Source of the DNA: Hydractinia symbiolongicarpus
Lineage: Eukaryota; Cnidaria; Hydrozoa; Anthoathecata; Hydractiniidae
Length of the DNA stretch: 60,000 nucleotides
Direction of reading: 5' to 3'
Assembly: GCF_029227915.1 (NCBI RefSeq)
Contig: NC_079884.1
Coordinates: forward strand, 8,248,001 to 8,308,000
A program made the translations under genes and the position numbers. Below the pieces are notes generated by a model. The model was given only the letters and a program-made list of their open reading frames with translations. It did not search any database and was not told the DNA's origin. Shown here piece after piece: positions 48,122 through 59,564 of the stretch (its first letter is position 1; each line of letters starts with the position of its first letter).

Positions 48122-49363
48122 TTTGGTGGAATTAAAACTTGGTTAAATAATTCTATTTGAATTACTACAAGATAATAATAATCATTTCTAAGACAAGACA
48201 AGTGGGCAAGTTAAAAACTTTGCATATTTTTTGCTGCATCGACAAAAAAACTTGCGCGAAAAATGTAAACTTTAAACTTTAAATTTTCTCAGCCAATGAA
48301 ATTCTCTTAATTTTTTGGTCGACAAAATGCCAGCCGAAGCAGCGAAAAAAATTTAAGCGAAACGGCTTTAGCATTGCCTTGTATGTTTTCCTCCGCCGTT
48401 CGTTATTAATTAGCGGACCGCCTCCTTTTCTTATAATCGGCGCCCTGTATAAGTCTGATTCGTTTTTTACCTATGACCGTGACAAGGACTCGTCGCTTGA
48501 ATGGGAATTAAAAACCTGATGAAATTTCTGACCTCGTCTTGTGCCGTCGAGAAGAAGAGATATATACGAACCCAGCGCTTGGAAAAAATAAAACAACGAT
48601 AAAAACATTTTTGTAAGGATTTTAAGAAGAAATTGAATAAAAGAACAGTATTGTTTTTTTTTTTAACAAAAATCATTTATAAGGCCGATTTAAACCCCTT
48701 AAGGTAAAATCGGTAATAAAAACATCGGTTTAAACTCTTTGTCCGTCAAATGAGGCTCGTTCTATACGGTGGGTGCAGAAGCATTCTAGATGAGCTGATC
48801 TGGTTAACATCAGATTTTGACATTATACAGCCAATGCTTTACGAAGAGGAAATTACTTAATGCGCCGTGTTTATGGAGAGAAGGAAATTACTTATATCGA
48901 GGTAATTTCCATTGTAGTTTATAATACCTCCCAAGCGACAAACCGTTGGAGCTAAATATGCTAATCTTCCATTACATTAAAATGGCAGCGTTTTCTCAAA
49001 TTGTATTGGTTGTTAAAAAATTGCACTTCTGCAAACGCTTGAAAGTTGACCTTTTTATCACCCAAAGCTGGGCTTCGTGGCTAGAAGAAAAAAATAATCT
49101 AATGCGCATGCTCCGATAATAAACGCTGAGCGCTGCGGAAAAGACGCCATGGAAAGAGTTCTGTTCTGCAAAGTAACTGCACCTCTTCACTCCACTATGT
49201 TTGATACGCAAAATAGCTACTCTTCAACATGATATACACGGATTATAATAGCCCGCCTTGATCGAAGGTAAAACATTTTCTGTTGGTAATGAACAAACGG
49301 ATGTGCAATGATGAAAAAATAACCTATATGCACACTAACCGGATAACCTATCTGCGTGCATCA
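48122..49363. other. CKAP5: CKAP5 upstream region / CKAP5-ABAT intergenic sequence
   Basis: Must contain the CKAP5 promoter and 5' UTR on the - strand; no TATA box or initiator could be chosen with confidence. Other contents are a perfect 9-bp-arm inverted repeat at 48883-48910 and a duplicated gccgattt/atcggtttaaac motif near 48690-48740. No coding segment seen. Confidence 0.45.
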
Positions 49364-49490
49364 CAACATATTGCCGCACGTAGTGTAGTGGGTTCGTCTT
49401 CGGCTCCCAGTTCTGGGGACCGCGAATCGAATCCCTTTCACTGCCAGGCAATATGTTAGTGATGAGCGAAGTAGCTTCTCTTTAATATGT
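49364..49490 (+). mobile_element. tRNA-related short repeat, copy B (SINE-like)
   Basis: Contains gtagtgtagtgggttcgtc (A-box-like) and gcgaatcgaatccc (B-box-like), bracketed by aacatattgcc and ggcaatatgttagtgatg, an inverted pair. It matches copy A (27647-27765, opposite strand) over its full length with scattered differences. It lies between CKAP5 and ABAT. A functional tRNA is unlikely because acceptor-stem pairing is not evident. Confidence 0.65.
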
Positions 49491-50110
49491 ACCTCTGCTC
49501 TGCAATAATATGTACCCGTACTCAATGCGTTCAAAATGTTTGCACAAAAACTTTTAATTCCTTTGTTTATAAAAACGAAAGGCTGGTTTAAGCGAAGACC
49601 GCGTTCTTGAATACGTCATTTTTTATTACTGGCCCAAGAAGGTACTTTTGTATATTCGTACATTAAGCAACATTATAAAGCTAACAATAAAAAAAAATAA
49701 GTTATTAGACTAAAATATATTGTTTAAAATCTAAATACATTGCTTTTAAAAAATAAGCAGAGCTATACAACTTGCATAAATAATACAATGAAATCAAATT
49801 TTCTACGTTTTATATCGAGTGCTACGTAGCTACAGGGTCGGAGCCACAGATTTTCTTAAAGTAGGCTTAAGTAAAAAATTCTTAATAAGTGCATTTACCG
49901 TTTAAATGTCTAAAATGGCTCTAAATTTGTCGAAAAATGACAACAATACAACCGTTTTTATAACAGAAAACTGAATTCTCAATGTAGGCTTCAGTCTACC
50001 TATAACTGTATCTGACCCTGACGTACATAAAAAAAATATTATTGCGTAAGAAGTAAACATAATTCAATATACGATATATAAACTACCTAAAATATGTATA
50101 AGATAAAACC
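49491..50110. other. Sequence downstream of ABAT
   Basis: A/T-rich, no coding segment. The part next to 50110 is presumably ABAT 3' UTR on the - strand; I could not pick a polyadenylation signal confidently. Confidence 0.45.
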
Positions 50111-51997
50111 CTAACGACCGTGTCTTAACCTAGCCTTACGACATATGTTGATAGCTTCTTCCATAAGATGTGTGGTCACTACAGCATGACTTTCATTAAA
50201 TATCAAAGATGGACGAAATCGAATACTTCTTTTACCATTGCCGCCATTTTGCAACCCTGTATGCGGAAAAAATGAAGCGAGCGTAAGACTAATAATTATT
50301 CTTATGTATTTATTGTTTTAAACAATAGTCCTATTGTTTTCAACCTGCAATCTCAGCCTAGTATTCTTATAAAGTTTATTGTTATAAACATTTTCTTATA
50401 AAAGAACAAGCGCGTATTAAATCGTGCTCCAACAAATTATTGTTAGATGTTTCGACAAATTTAATTTTCACGATCCAATCATTATTCCTCGGAACATAAT
50501 TGTAGGGGGAGGGGGCTATTAAGTAGAGGGGGTTGGTATTTTACTTGAAAATGTAAGAATGGGGGTAGGGTAATAAATTGAAATGGGTAGGATGTCACTC
50601 AAATTTACCTAGATTGGGGGCGGGTGTTCATAATCGGAGAGGAGTATTTAAAAATAAATAAGAAGAAGAAAAAAGATTTTGAAAATCCAATAAAAGAAAA
50701 GTCAGCATTTTTTGACCTTTGACAAGTAACACATCGTTGAAGTGTAAAGTTATTACATTTTAAGTCTTCTTCAGTACCATGTACCAGAAAACATTTTAAA
50801 ATGTTACTCAATGTTCTTAACGATTCCTCGCTATTTCGAGTGTCCGCACGATTCCTCGCTATTTCGAGTGTCCGCTAACTGCTTTTCCGCTAATTAGAAA
50901 CTCTTCTATGCTCTAGTTTGACCTTCATTTCGCAAGGAAAAAAAATCTGTCCGCTCATTAGAACTGTCTGCATTTTAGAGTGTCTGTTGATGGGACATTA
51001 TACTGTAAATTAAATGCGAAAATAAACAATGGAGCAGTAGGGGTCTGTTTACTTATATCAGTTTTTGTTATTTTAATTTTGAAAACCTGAGATTGTCTTA
51101 CCGAGATTTCTCATTGTCAACGATAACTGGTCTCTCAACTCAGGTGTAGAGCAGGATATAGCACAAAATGTTCCAACGCCACGTGCATCTTCGACACTTT
51201 CAGGATATCGTTTCTAAACATCACAAGAAGAAGAATGCAAGATAAATCTGTATTGTAATGTCCGTATACGCCTGTCTGTCACGCAAAATGGTATCGCAAG
51301 TAGTGAGACGCACGCAGTGGAGTGTTACACAGGACACCGACTAGTATACTTATTCATCGAGAGTCTTTCCAATTCTTGTATCGCTTGAAAGAAGTGAGTA
51401 AGATACTCACTTCTTTCAAGCATTGAAAATTTTAAAAAGTAGCCACAACAAAAATTGTATTACATCGTTTATTCAAAAATTACCTCTAGGTCGTGTAACC
51501 CTTCCATCAAAACTTCTCCCGATTTTCTAACTCGGGAGAGAAGATCATCTTGTTCGATGACTTGAATAACTGCTTTCAATAACGCAACACGGGCAGGATC
51601 ACCCATCCAGGTGTTAAAAATACGGAATGCCTAGAATATACAATGGCAAAATAAATATTTATATAACAATAACCACACAAAAATAAGTATAACTTTTCCA
51701 TACGAGTAATTTTATTTTTTGAGGAAACTGTACTTTAATAACTAGGAGAGGGAGTGAGAAGGACAGGGAGTTCACGAGTTTATATTAATCAAATATATTT
51801 CACTGGGTTCATCTCTTAACTTAGAAAACACACCAGTTGATAAGAAGCTTGGCGTGTGTGTATGTGTGACCAAGCGTTTTATGCCTTGCTTAAAAAAAAC
51901 TTAAAATACTCGAAATTACTGATCAATGAATAAATTCAATTATAATAATAATAAAAATAATTAAAATAAAAATACAAATAGTAAAAATAGTAATAAA

Positions 51998-52089
<92 letters not shown>

Positions 52090-52208
52090 TAACAATAACA
52101 ATAACAATAACAATAACAATAACAATAACAATAACAATAACAATAACAATAACAATAACAATAACAATAACAATAACAATAACAATAATAATAATAATAA
52201 TAATAATA

Positions 52209-52239
<31 letters not shown>

Positions 52240-55200
52240 AAATTGTAAAAATAATAAAAATTGTAAAAAATAATAAAAAATAATGATAATAAGTACTGAA
52301 ATGACAAACCTGTTTTGGTAGGAATTCCTCCTTAAAGTAAAAACCACCAACGAGCATTTTTTTAGCAAAGGTGACAAAGTCTGGAGGTGTTGGCAAATCC
52401 CAATGCTCATGAGCCCTAAACATTCAAATAGCACCAGAAAATCATGATAAACTGTTGCGTTTATCATGATCTTCTCGACGGACGGACGGGCAGAAAAAAA
52501 CACAAACAATGATAGAGAACAGAAACAAACAACAAAAAAAACAATAATAAAAATTCTAAAATTCCAGACTAAAAATTATTCTGCGTTGAACTAAATATCT
52601 ATGTACGTCTTCTCAATGTAAACATATTTTTCGTTTTAACGACGAAATTTTTCACATATCTAACATCTTATTTGCAAGAAAACACATTAAAGGTGTTAAA
52701 GTACTGACCAGAATTTTCCAGTCGGCCCACCACCTGTTTGAACTTCGTCACATATAAACGCTCCATTCACCTAAAAAAGAAGTTGAGCGAATGTAATACT
52801 GCGGAAGAATAATCCATTTCCATTCATTCACACAAAAACTGTTCGCTTATTTCAAAAACCTCTCTTTCTTTTTTACTTCTTTTTACTGCATAAGATAAAA
52901 AAATACCTCTCCGATAATTTCTTGTAATGATCTGAAGAAAGCAGGTGATGCGTTGTTGTCGCCTGAATATAAGAAATAAACACATTCGAAGCTTTGTGTT
53001 AAAATAGTCCAGGTCAGTGCTACGGTTTGGTGCAAATAAGAGTCGCAAGTCTAACATAATTGTGTAACTGTTTAAAATGCTCGACCGGCTAAAAACAATT
53101 AGTACAACAACTTCAATAACATTCATAAACTTATAGTAAAATATATTGTGTATTTAGTTCGCACGACAGAAATTTGTAAGAAATAATTCCAACTTAATAT
53201 GTAATAACAAACCTCCTTCCGCTTGTATTGGTTCTACAATCAGGCCTGCAACGTAAACACCCCTTTCGTTGGATTCACGAATTTGTTGTCTTGTCTAAAA
53301 AGAAATTTTCTTTGAAACCAAGCAGATATTGACCATTTTTTAAGTATAATACATTTTTCTGTTTCTCGACCCAATCCCTTTATACAACAGCAGGCAATGA
53401 TGATACGTATAAAAAAAGTCATTCATACAAAACAGATAGCGAATAATTGATATTATAAATGAGTGAATAATTGAACAATGGTTTTTAACAAGAGGGAACA
53501 TTCATAAACAAAATGGCTTCAAATAAATCAACATACCATATCTAAACATCTTGCTTCTTCTTCTTGGTTATAATGTACATGATCGGAAAGAGGATATTTT
53601 AGGAATGGAAAATCTGAAACAGGCCATCTAAAGCCAGGAATATCAACCTTGTACATTCCCTTGGATCTTGTTAGGGACAAAGCACCTGAAACAAACCAAA
53701 TAGTTTCAAACCAAATTCACTTACCACCTGCTTTAATAAAAGCTTTCACATTTATAATAGGTGAGTATTGAATTTTTCCATTTTTATGGGTGGCATATCT
53801 GTTTTTTAATGCTTAAGATAGAGGATTGCACATGAGCAAATTCAAAGACAACTTGGAGAAAGTAAAAAACTCCATGTTTTCTAGTTATTATTTGTTTTTC
53901 CAATAAGTGAGTACCTCTTACCTCTCCCCTAGGAACTTACTTGATCATTGACCAATAATATTATGTTTTAAGGCTTTATTTGAATGGAACGCACATATCA
54001 ACAGTAATCACTTAATCAGTAAATTATAATACACTTTGCAAGAATCAGCACATTAATTGGACATACCCATGGTTCTACCATGAAAACTTTGACTGAATGA
54101 TAAAAAGCAGATATCTGGAGTTCCAGGAAGCTGAGAAAAGAAAAGCAAAAAAATCATCACAGTTAGGCAGGAATTAAGTTGAGAATTAGGGGACTAATAA
54201 AACACTAAATATTACAAGAAAATATAAAACAGGATACGCACCTCTTGTCTCATGCAACTCTCTAATTCTATATCAGTTGGCAGGTAACTGCCACGCTGGT
54301 ACGCCTAAAATGATAAGAGTGATACGTTTTATTTGCTTCATTTAAAAGCTGATAGAATAAAAATGTCCATGCAGTAGTAAACTGGTGAGGGAAAAATAAG
54401 CTTTTTATAGAAAAAGTCGATTAAAAATCATGCATATTAATTTGAGCCATTGTGGCTTGTAATTGTACAACAATTGTTGATATCTTAAAGGATACACACA
54501 ACTGGCTATTTGTCAACAAAAAAGATGTATATGCAGAATACTTGATAGGTTTTAGTACCTTTGCAAAATTTTAAAATGAAACCAAGGCTTAGCTCTCTCT
54601 CTCTAATGAGATAAACTATTACAGCGATTATAAATAAACTAGTCGTGACAGTTTGGTAAAATCTACGAGTTCACCCATCATCAAATTAGTTACTCTATGA
54701 GGAGCCAAATGAAGCCGCGCACAGCTACTTTAAATACACTAAACACAGTTATTGTTTAACAGACTTTTACCCGATATTTAATCATAGCAGCTTTCATCGC
54801 ATTCTCTACTGAACAAGATCCACACATCATTGTTTGAACATTATCCAGACCTTTGGGAGCAACTTTAAGTAAAGTTTCTTGCAATAATTCATATGTATCT
54901 GAAGGTGGGTTTACACCCATAGCAGGTCGGTTTACCATAAGACTCTAAACAGATGATACAAGTTGTGGTAATTTTAAGTTGCTAGTGAAAGGATAGTAAA
55001 AAAAGACATAAGCATACTGATCAGGCAGTACCTTTAGATATGGTGATGAAACAGCTTCTTCTAGTGCAGGATGATTATAACCTATAATTTGATAAGAAAA
55101 AGCTGTAACTGTATCAGCCAATTTTTTTTTAAAGCAAAGACATTACATGAAGAATATATATTGAAAACCTACAATAACATTTACAAATGTAAAAAGATTG

Positions 55201-57120
55201 AATAGTGATATTAAAGTTAAATTAAACGACCCTTTAAATAGATTTCTTCCTTAAATAAACATCCCTTTAAAATGCAACCTCACGTACATCTAATAAAACC
55301 ATCACAGTAAGTAACATTTTTTAGTGTTGAGTTTTTACTAGGATGTTAGTTTAGTAAAAAATTCAAAACTTCCCTCCACAATAAAGTTTTAAAACAATTT
55401 ACGCGGTTTTTGCCTTATTAAAAGTTTATTAACATTTTGCAAGATATTCTTTGTATATGTAAGTTCCAAATAAAATTAATGATTTAAATGTTTACAAATG
55501 AACTTTAAAAAGGGCGATAGCGTCTAGTGGGATGAGAAAATTGTTTTTGAAACAGTTTTTGTTTTTTTAAACTGCAAAGAACAAAATACACATAAATACA
55601 CTACAGATGTGTGGTGAAAGTGTACAGTATCCTCATTTCCAATTATTATTAAATACATAAAAATATACCTTATCTGAGAGAGCGAGAAAGTTAGGAGTTA
55701 CGTTTTTTATCCGGAAATTTAACAGAAAATTCAACTAAACATTCAAATAAACTCTAAGTTAATTTTATAGCATTACCTAATGGTAATGATGATATTTGAT
55801 TAAGAATATCAAGATACAAATTTCCATCCACATCAACAATATAATTGCCTTTAGATTTTTCGTAATCAGCGAAGAAATGAACAGATCCCATTTTCTAAAA
55901 TCAAAATCACCTTATAAACTTTTGATCATCAAAACATGTTGAGACACTGGCAGATTTATAGCAACAATAACATTTACCTTTAGAAATAAATTTACAATCT
56001 ATGCGACAATTTACCTTCTTATTTAATTAGCTAGTTGAGGTCATGGTAATAAGACACTAAAAGAGTGAACTTATAACAGGCTGTTTGATGATAAAAATGA
56101 GGACGAAAATATGCATCTTATCATACTGAAGGAGATTTTACTTATTTACTCTGTGTACCTTAACCTTAAGGCGCATTTGTGTTATTGATATCAAAATATT
56201 GAAAAGGAGAACACATAAATTTGATGTTGTTTTTGAAAGTTAGCATGACAAACATCTTTATTTTCTATATTCTTTTCTATATTCTTACATTAACCTTTTG
56301 TTTTAAATTGTATCTACAACCAGCCAGATCACCAGACTTTTAGATTTGCCTTAGAATTGGAAACAATAAAATCAGTTTTTTTTACTTTATTAAAAACTTC
56401 ATGCAGATTTCATGTAATAACTCATTATGATTTTCAGCTTAAAGTAAATATGCAGATACTTACATTCATTCTTTCTAGTTCATTCATTTTCCTCTAAAGT
56501 AAGTCAAATGCTTTGTATAAACACAAAATACAAACGCCATAACTTTTTTTATGTTACTACACAAATGGAAAAATTGATAATCTTACTAAGGAAATTGGAC
56601 CAGGAACACTTGTTTTCATCTCTGGATACATATAGGATCCATCTTCTGTAGCTGATGAGACAACATTTCTGAAAACTAATAATATATGTAAAAACATGTT
56701 ATTAATTTGCATTCCCTTTTAAAAGATGTCACTAATCCCTAATAAACATCAATATGAAAATCATTGCATGCCGCCGGTGATGCCCCACAGATTAATCCAG
56801 AAGCATATCAAAAGGAATAATTAAAAATCATCAATCAAGACTATACTAGCTAAATTACATGATACTTAAGTATTTTTTCAGCACAATGTGCTGTAATTAG
56901 AAAGAAAATGTCAAAAAAAAAAATTTAAAAATATTATATATAAACAAAACGTGCACAAAAACCTATATACAGCAATTTCATAACACTTTAATGCAGATTT
57001 TTACAAGATAAAAGCTGTCATCTTACCATTTTTACTTCCAAACACAATTGTATTTCGTAAACTAATATTAACCAGTGCTTGATTTTTAAAGCATGCTGAC
57101 TTAAAAACAGCTCTAGCCAT
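50111..57120 (-). CDS. ABAT: 4-aminobutyrate aminotransferase, mitochondrial (GABA transaminase), complete, 16 exons
   Basis: Converts GABA and 2-oxoglutarate to succinic semialdehyde and glutamate in the mitochondrial matrix (PLP enzyme, class III aminotransferase). Exons in order: 57120-57027, 56675-56587, 56493-56464, 55894-55777, 55081-55032, 54944-54771, 54304-54242, 54130-54067, 53685-53537, 53294-53213, 52962-52907, 52770-52709, 52415-52310, 51630-51484, 51213-51102, 50256-50111. Phases agree throughout and give 513 residues (vertebrate precursor 500). The N-terminus [22 protein letters not shown] is basic and hydroxylated without acids, as in mitochondrial presequences. Motifs: CGSC at 168-171 (2Fe-2S cysteines of animal ABAT), [19 protein letters not shown], the PLP aspartate in CDEVQTGGG (D331), PLP lysine in FAKKMLVGG (K362 or K363), and a C-terminal [11 protein letters not shown]. 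Exon 3 is a 30-bp microexon. The exon 2 acceptor was chosen (attag before ttttcag) because only it keeps frame. Confidence 0.96.
50504..50570 (+). repeat. G-run cluster in ABAT intron 15
   Basis: Several runs of three to five G's (ggggg, ggggg, ggggg, ggggg, ggg) lie on the + strand within 70 bases of otherwise A/T-rich intron. It might form a G-quadruplex, but spacings are uneven. Confidence 0.5.
50821..51010. mobile_element. Candidate pogo/Tigger-like element remnant in ABAT intron 15
   Basis: Begins with a direct 28-bp duplication (cgattcctcgctatttcgag plus tgtccgca, at 50821 and 50849) and continues with repeated gtccgct(a/c)att motifs, ending near gacattatactgta. The end, read inverted as tacagtataatgtcc, with the cgagtgtccgc motif, resembles termini of pogo-type elements from memory. 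A matching opposite terminus is not clear. Confidence 0.35.
51383..51421. repeat. Perfect 18-bp-arm hairpin in ABAT intron 14
   Basis: gcttgaaagaagtgagta is followed, after three bases (aga), by its exact reverse complement. The stem is perfect, and pairing does not extend beyond it. Confidence 0.95.
51944..52260. repeat. ABAT: Trinucleotide microsatellite (AAT)n-(AACAAT)n-(AAT)n in ABAT intron 13
   Basis: About 320 bases of near-perfect repeat: AAT units, then roughly eighteen alternating AAC/AAT hexamers from about 52086 to 52180, then AAT again, with a few interruptions. On the - (transcribed) strand it reads ATT/GTT. Long open frames of Ile/Val, Leu or Tyr/Cys on that strand are artefacts of the repeat. 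It ends about 50 bases before the ABAT exon 13 boundary. Confidence 0.95.
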
Positions 57121-58230
57121 TCCAAGCCCAGCTTGTTGTGTAAATGTTTTTATTCACTAAATTTTAAAGATGATAAAAAAAATTTATATAAAATTTTGCT
57201 TTTGTTAATCTGTAATTTGTTTATCAATATACAGATGTTTTGACACCATTGTATTGCACTATAGCATAGAGAAGAAATTAACTGTTGATGAAGTGTTGAT
57301 GAAACAATAGCAAAACTATAGGAGATGAATGCTGCATTATGATGAAGCTTCACACCAATCACACTTATTGTTCATTTCTGATTAACCATTCAGGACGAGC
57401 TTGATGCAGGAATAAAAGTATGGATAACATCATTGCAGGATTACTAAGAGCTGCGAAAACTAAAGACTTTCTGAAAATAACAATTGCATATGGATACTAG
57501 TTCATATACATTTAAGAAAATCATGCGAATGCTAAGTACACACCGTGTTAGAATTATTCAATGTCAATCACCAATTAAAACTATGCGTTTATGGTAGCAA
57601 ATTGCAGGGAATCAGTGCTAATACTAATCAAAAATGAAATGACACCAGATGGACCTGAGAACTTGTGCATCACGATTCCTATCACCCACTAAACAACAGT
57701 ATCATAACAGTGAAACAAAATTCTCACAGTATCAGGGAGATGCAGAAAAATGCACATGTATCCTTACAGACTACGACATTTTACATTGTATGCAGTCAAT
57801 GCAGACCACAAACCAATACCAATACTGAACAAGAAATCAATATGGTGTTGATCTTCTATCTAGGCATTACTAATAAGAATCATTTGGTAATGAGGTTTTG
57901 ATTGTGTTGAACCAGTATCATTGTTAATTCGCTGTGTTTAGTTAAAGTGGTTTTCCATAGTGTTGAGTTGAATCAATCACACTAATTTAGCGTTGCATTA
58001 TACACAGGAAAGAACTATTGCGAAGATAATCTACAGGTTAATCCTATATATATTTATGAAGCTAAACTTCACTGTATTTTATTGAAAACATATGAAAATG
58101 CATCAGTATAAAACTTAAAAATCATTATTGCAAAATAAGAATCACACAGCTGTACAAAACATAGAAATTATCATATATTATGTACTTATAAAAGTTAAAC
58201 ATTGAATTTTAAAATGATCAAAATTAAGTA
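57121..58230. other. ABAT upstream region, no recognised gene
   Basis: The segment beside 57121 should hold the ABAT promoter and 5' UTR on the - strand. From about 57380 to 57900 the sequence is less A/T-biased than typical intergenic DNA here and may be an old repeat, but no motif identifies it. Confidence 0.4.
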
Positions 58231-59564
58231 CTGTATTTTCTGGGATATAACCCACGGGTTATAATTTGATTTTTACGACTTCCACCGTTGGTGCGGGTTA
58301 TAATGTGATGAGGTTATGTGATAAGTTTTATATTTTCTATCATTTATTGTGAAATTTAAAGTTTATACATGCAATGAAAAAAATAGTACCAACGGGATAA
58401 AATGCGTACATTAATATAACTGCATGCACGACTCTATATCTACGTAATTTTACTTCAACAACGTGATTTAATTTTTTTCACACAGTGAAATTGCTTTAAC
58501 TTTCTATTGCTTCCCAGTGCTAATATTACGAGCTCTCTCTGAAACACAATTCTGGAGATCATTTTTTTGTGTTCAATGTAATTCTAATCTATTTACATCT
58601 TTGCAATCACATTGAGCAAATTAAAATGATTTGCTTCTGGTAATAGAGCAATATTGCAGGTATCATTTTTAGGTTTAATTGACAGTTATTTCACAACCTA
58701 GTACCCAGGACTTAATTATTAATTCCTGTTAAAAGTATTGAAAAATTTTAAAATTAAAGTATAGATAATAATTTTCTTTTTATCTTCGCTACCTTTGAGC
58801 AACAGGTAGCCACTAAAAATATCAAAAATAAATATAAAATACAATTAATAAGACACACGCAACTATCTCCTCCTCATTGCCGCCATTCATTTTATCATGC
58901 ACACTGTTATTGCTGAGATATAAATAGATAACAAAATTCTAAAAACATTAGAAAAGAACGTTTTGTACATCGCTGTTACAGACAATCCATGATAATTATT
59001 ATGTTGTTTATTGTATGCCAAAAAACTTAATATGCATTTTACTTTAGGTTTATACCCTGATAGGATGTTTTTTTGTTTGTTTATTTAATTGCAGGGAGCA
59101 AGAGTTATTGTTAGCTGAAACTAATGTCTACAAATAAAAAACCAGCGTTTTCTGATTTAGTAATGTCGGCATTAGCAGAAGATTGACTTGTCAAATTAAT
59201 TTTTAATTCATTATTTTTCGGCAATTGGAGACAAGGAAGTTAAGACTGAGAAAGTCGCTAGTTCAGACACTCGGTTCTCGAGTTTGGGGTTCACGAGTTT
59301 AAACGTCCCCCACTTCTCTCCAGTATGAAAAAACAAAACACATGCATGTGTTTATAAAATGATTAAGGTAAGTAAAAATACGCTAAATTTTTTTCTTAAC
59401 ATGATGCAGGTTATGCAAAGGTGCGGGTACGTAAAACACATCGATTGAAATTTTATGCAGGTTATGCGAAAGTGCAGGCTATCTGATAGCATCTCGTTTA
59501 TAACACCCTAAAAAAGCTGAGCTGCATGTTATACGATGTGCGGGTTATATACCGAAAAATACGG
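58231..59564. mobile_element. Non-autonomous DNA transposon (~1.33 kb) with terminal inverted repeats and TA flanks
   Basis: The left end ctgtattttctgggatataa (then ccc) corresponds to the reverse complement of the right end (gggttatataccgaaaaatacgg) with few mismatches, and both ends are flanked by TA. Subterminal repeats of gcgggttata, atgcaggttatgcaaaggtg and atgcaggttatgcgaaagtg occur just inside the ends. No transposase ORF is visible, so it must have moved in trans. TA duplication suggests a Tc1/mariner-like mechanism, but the terminus is not one I can name. Confidence 0.7.
59220..59340 (+). mobile_element. Possible tRNA-like SINE nested in the transposon
   Basis: gtcgctagttcagacactcgg (A-box-like) and cacgagtttaaacgtccccc (weak B-box-like) occur about 45 bases apart in a G/C-richer island, followed by an A-rich tail. 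Single copy in the window, so this is tentative. Confidence 0.3.

Noticed and set aside
49381-49440. Possible functional tRNA gene
   Set aside because: Promoter-like boxes are present but cloverleaf pairing and an acceptor stem are not evident, and a second copy with inverted flanks shows it is a repeat.
51923-52509. Long - strand open frames rich in Ile/Val, Leu or Tyr/Cys
   Set aside because: They are translations of the AAT/AAC microsatellite in an ABAT intron; the real ABAT exon 13 covers only 52310-52415.
57376-57901. Possible additional gene upstream of ABAT
   Set aside because: Stops interrupt all frames and no domain motif appears; more likely an old repeat.
59124-59186. 20-codon open frame after a good acceptor-like sequence inside the transposon
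   Set aside because: Too short, no continuation or donor; at most a relic of an internal gene fragment.
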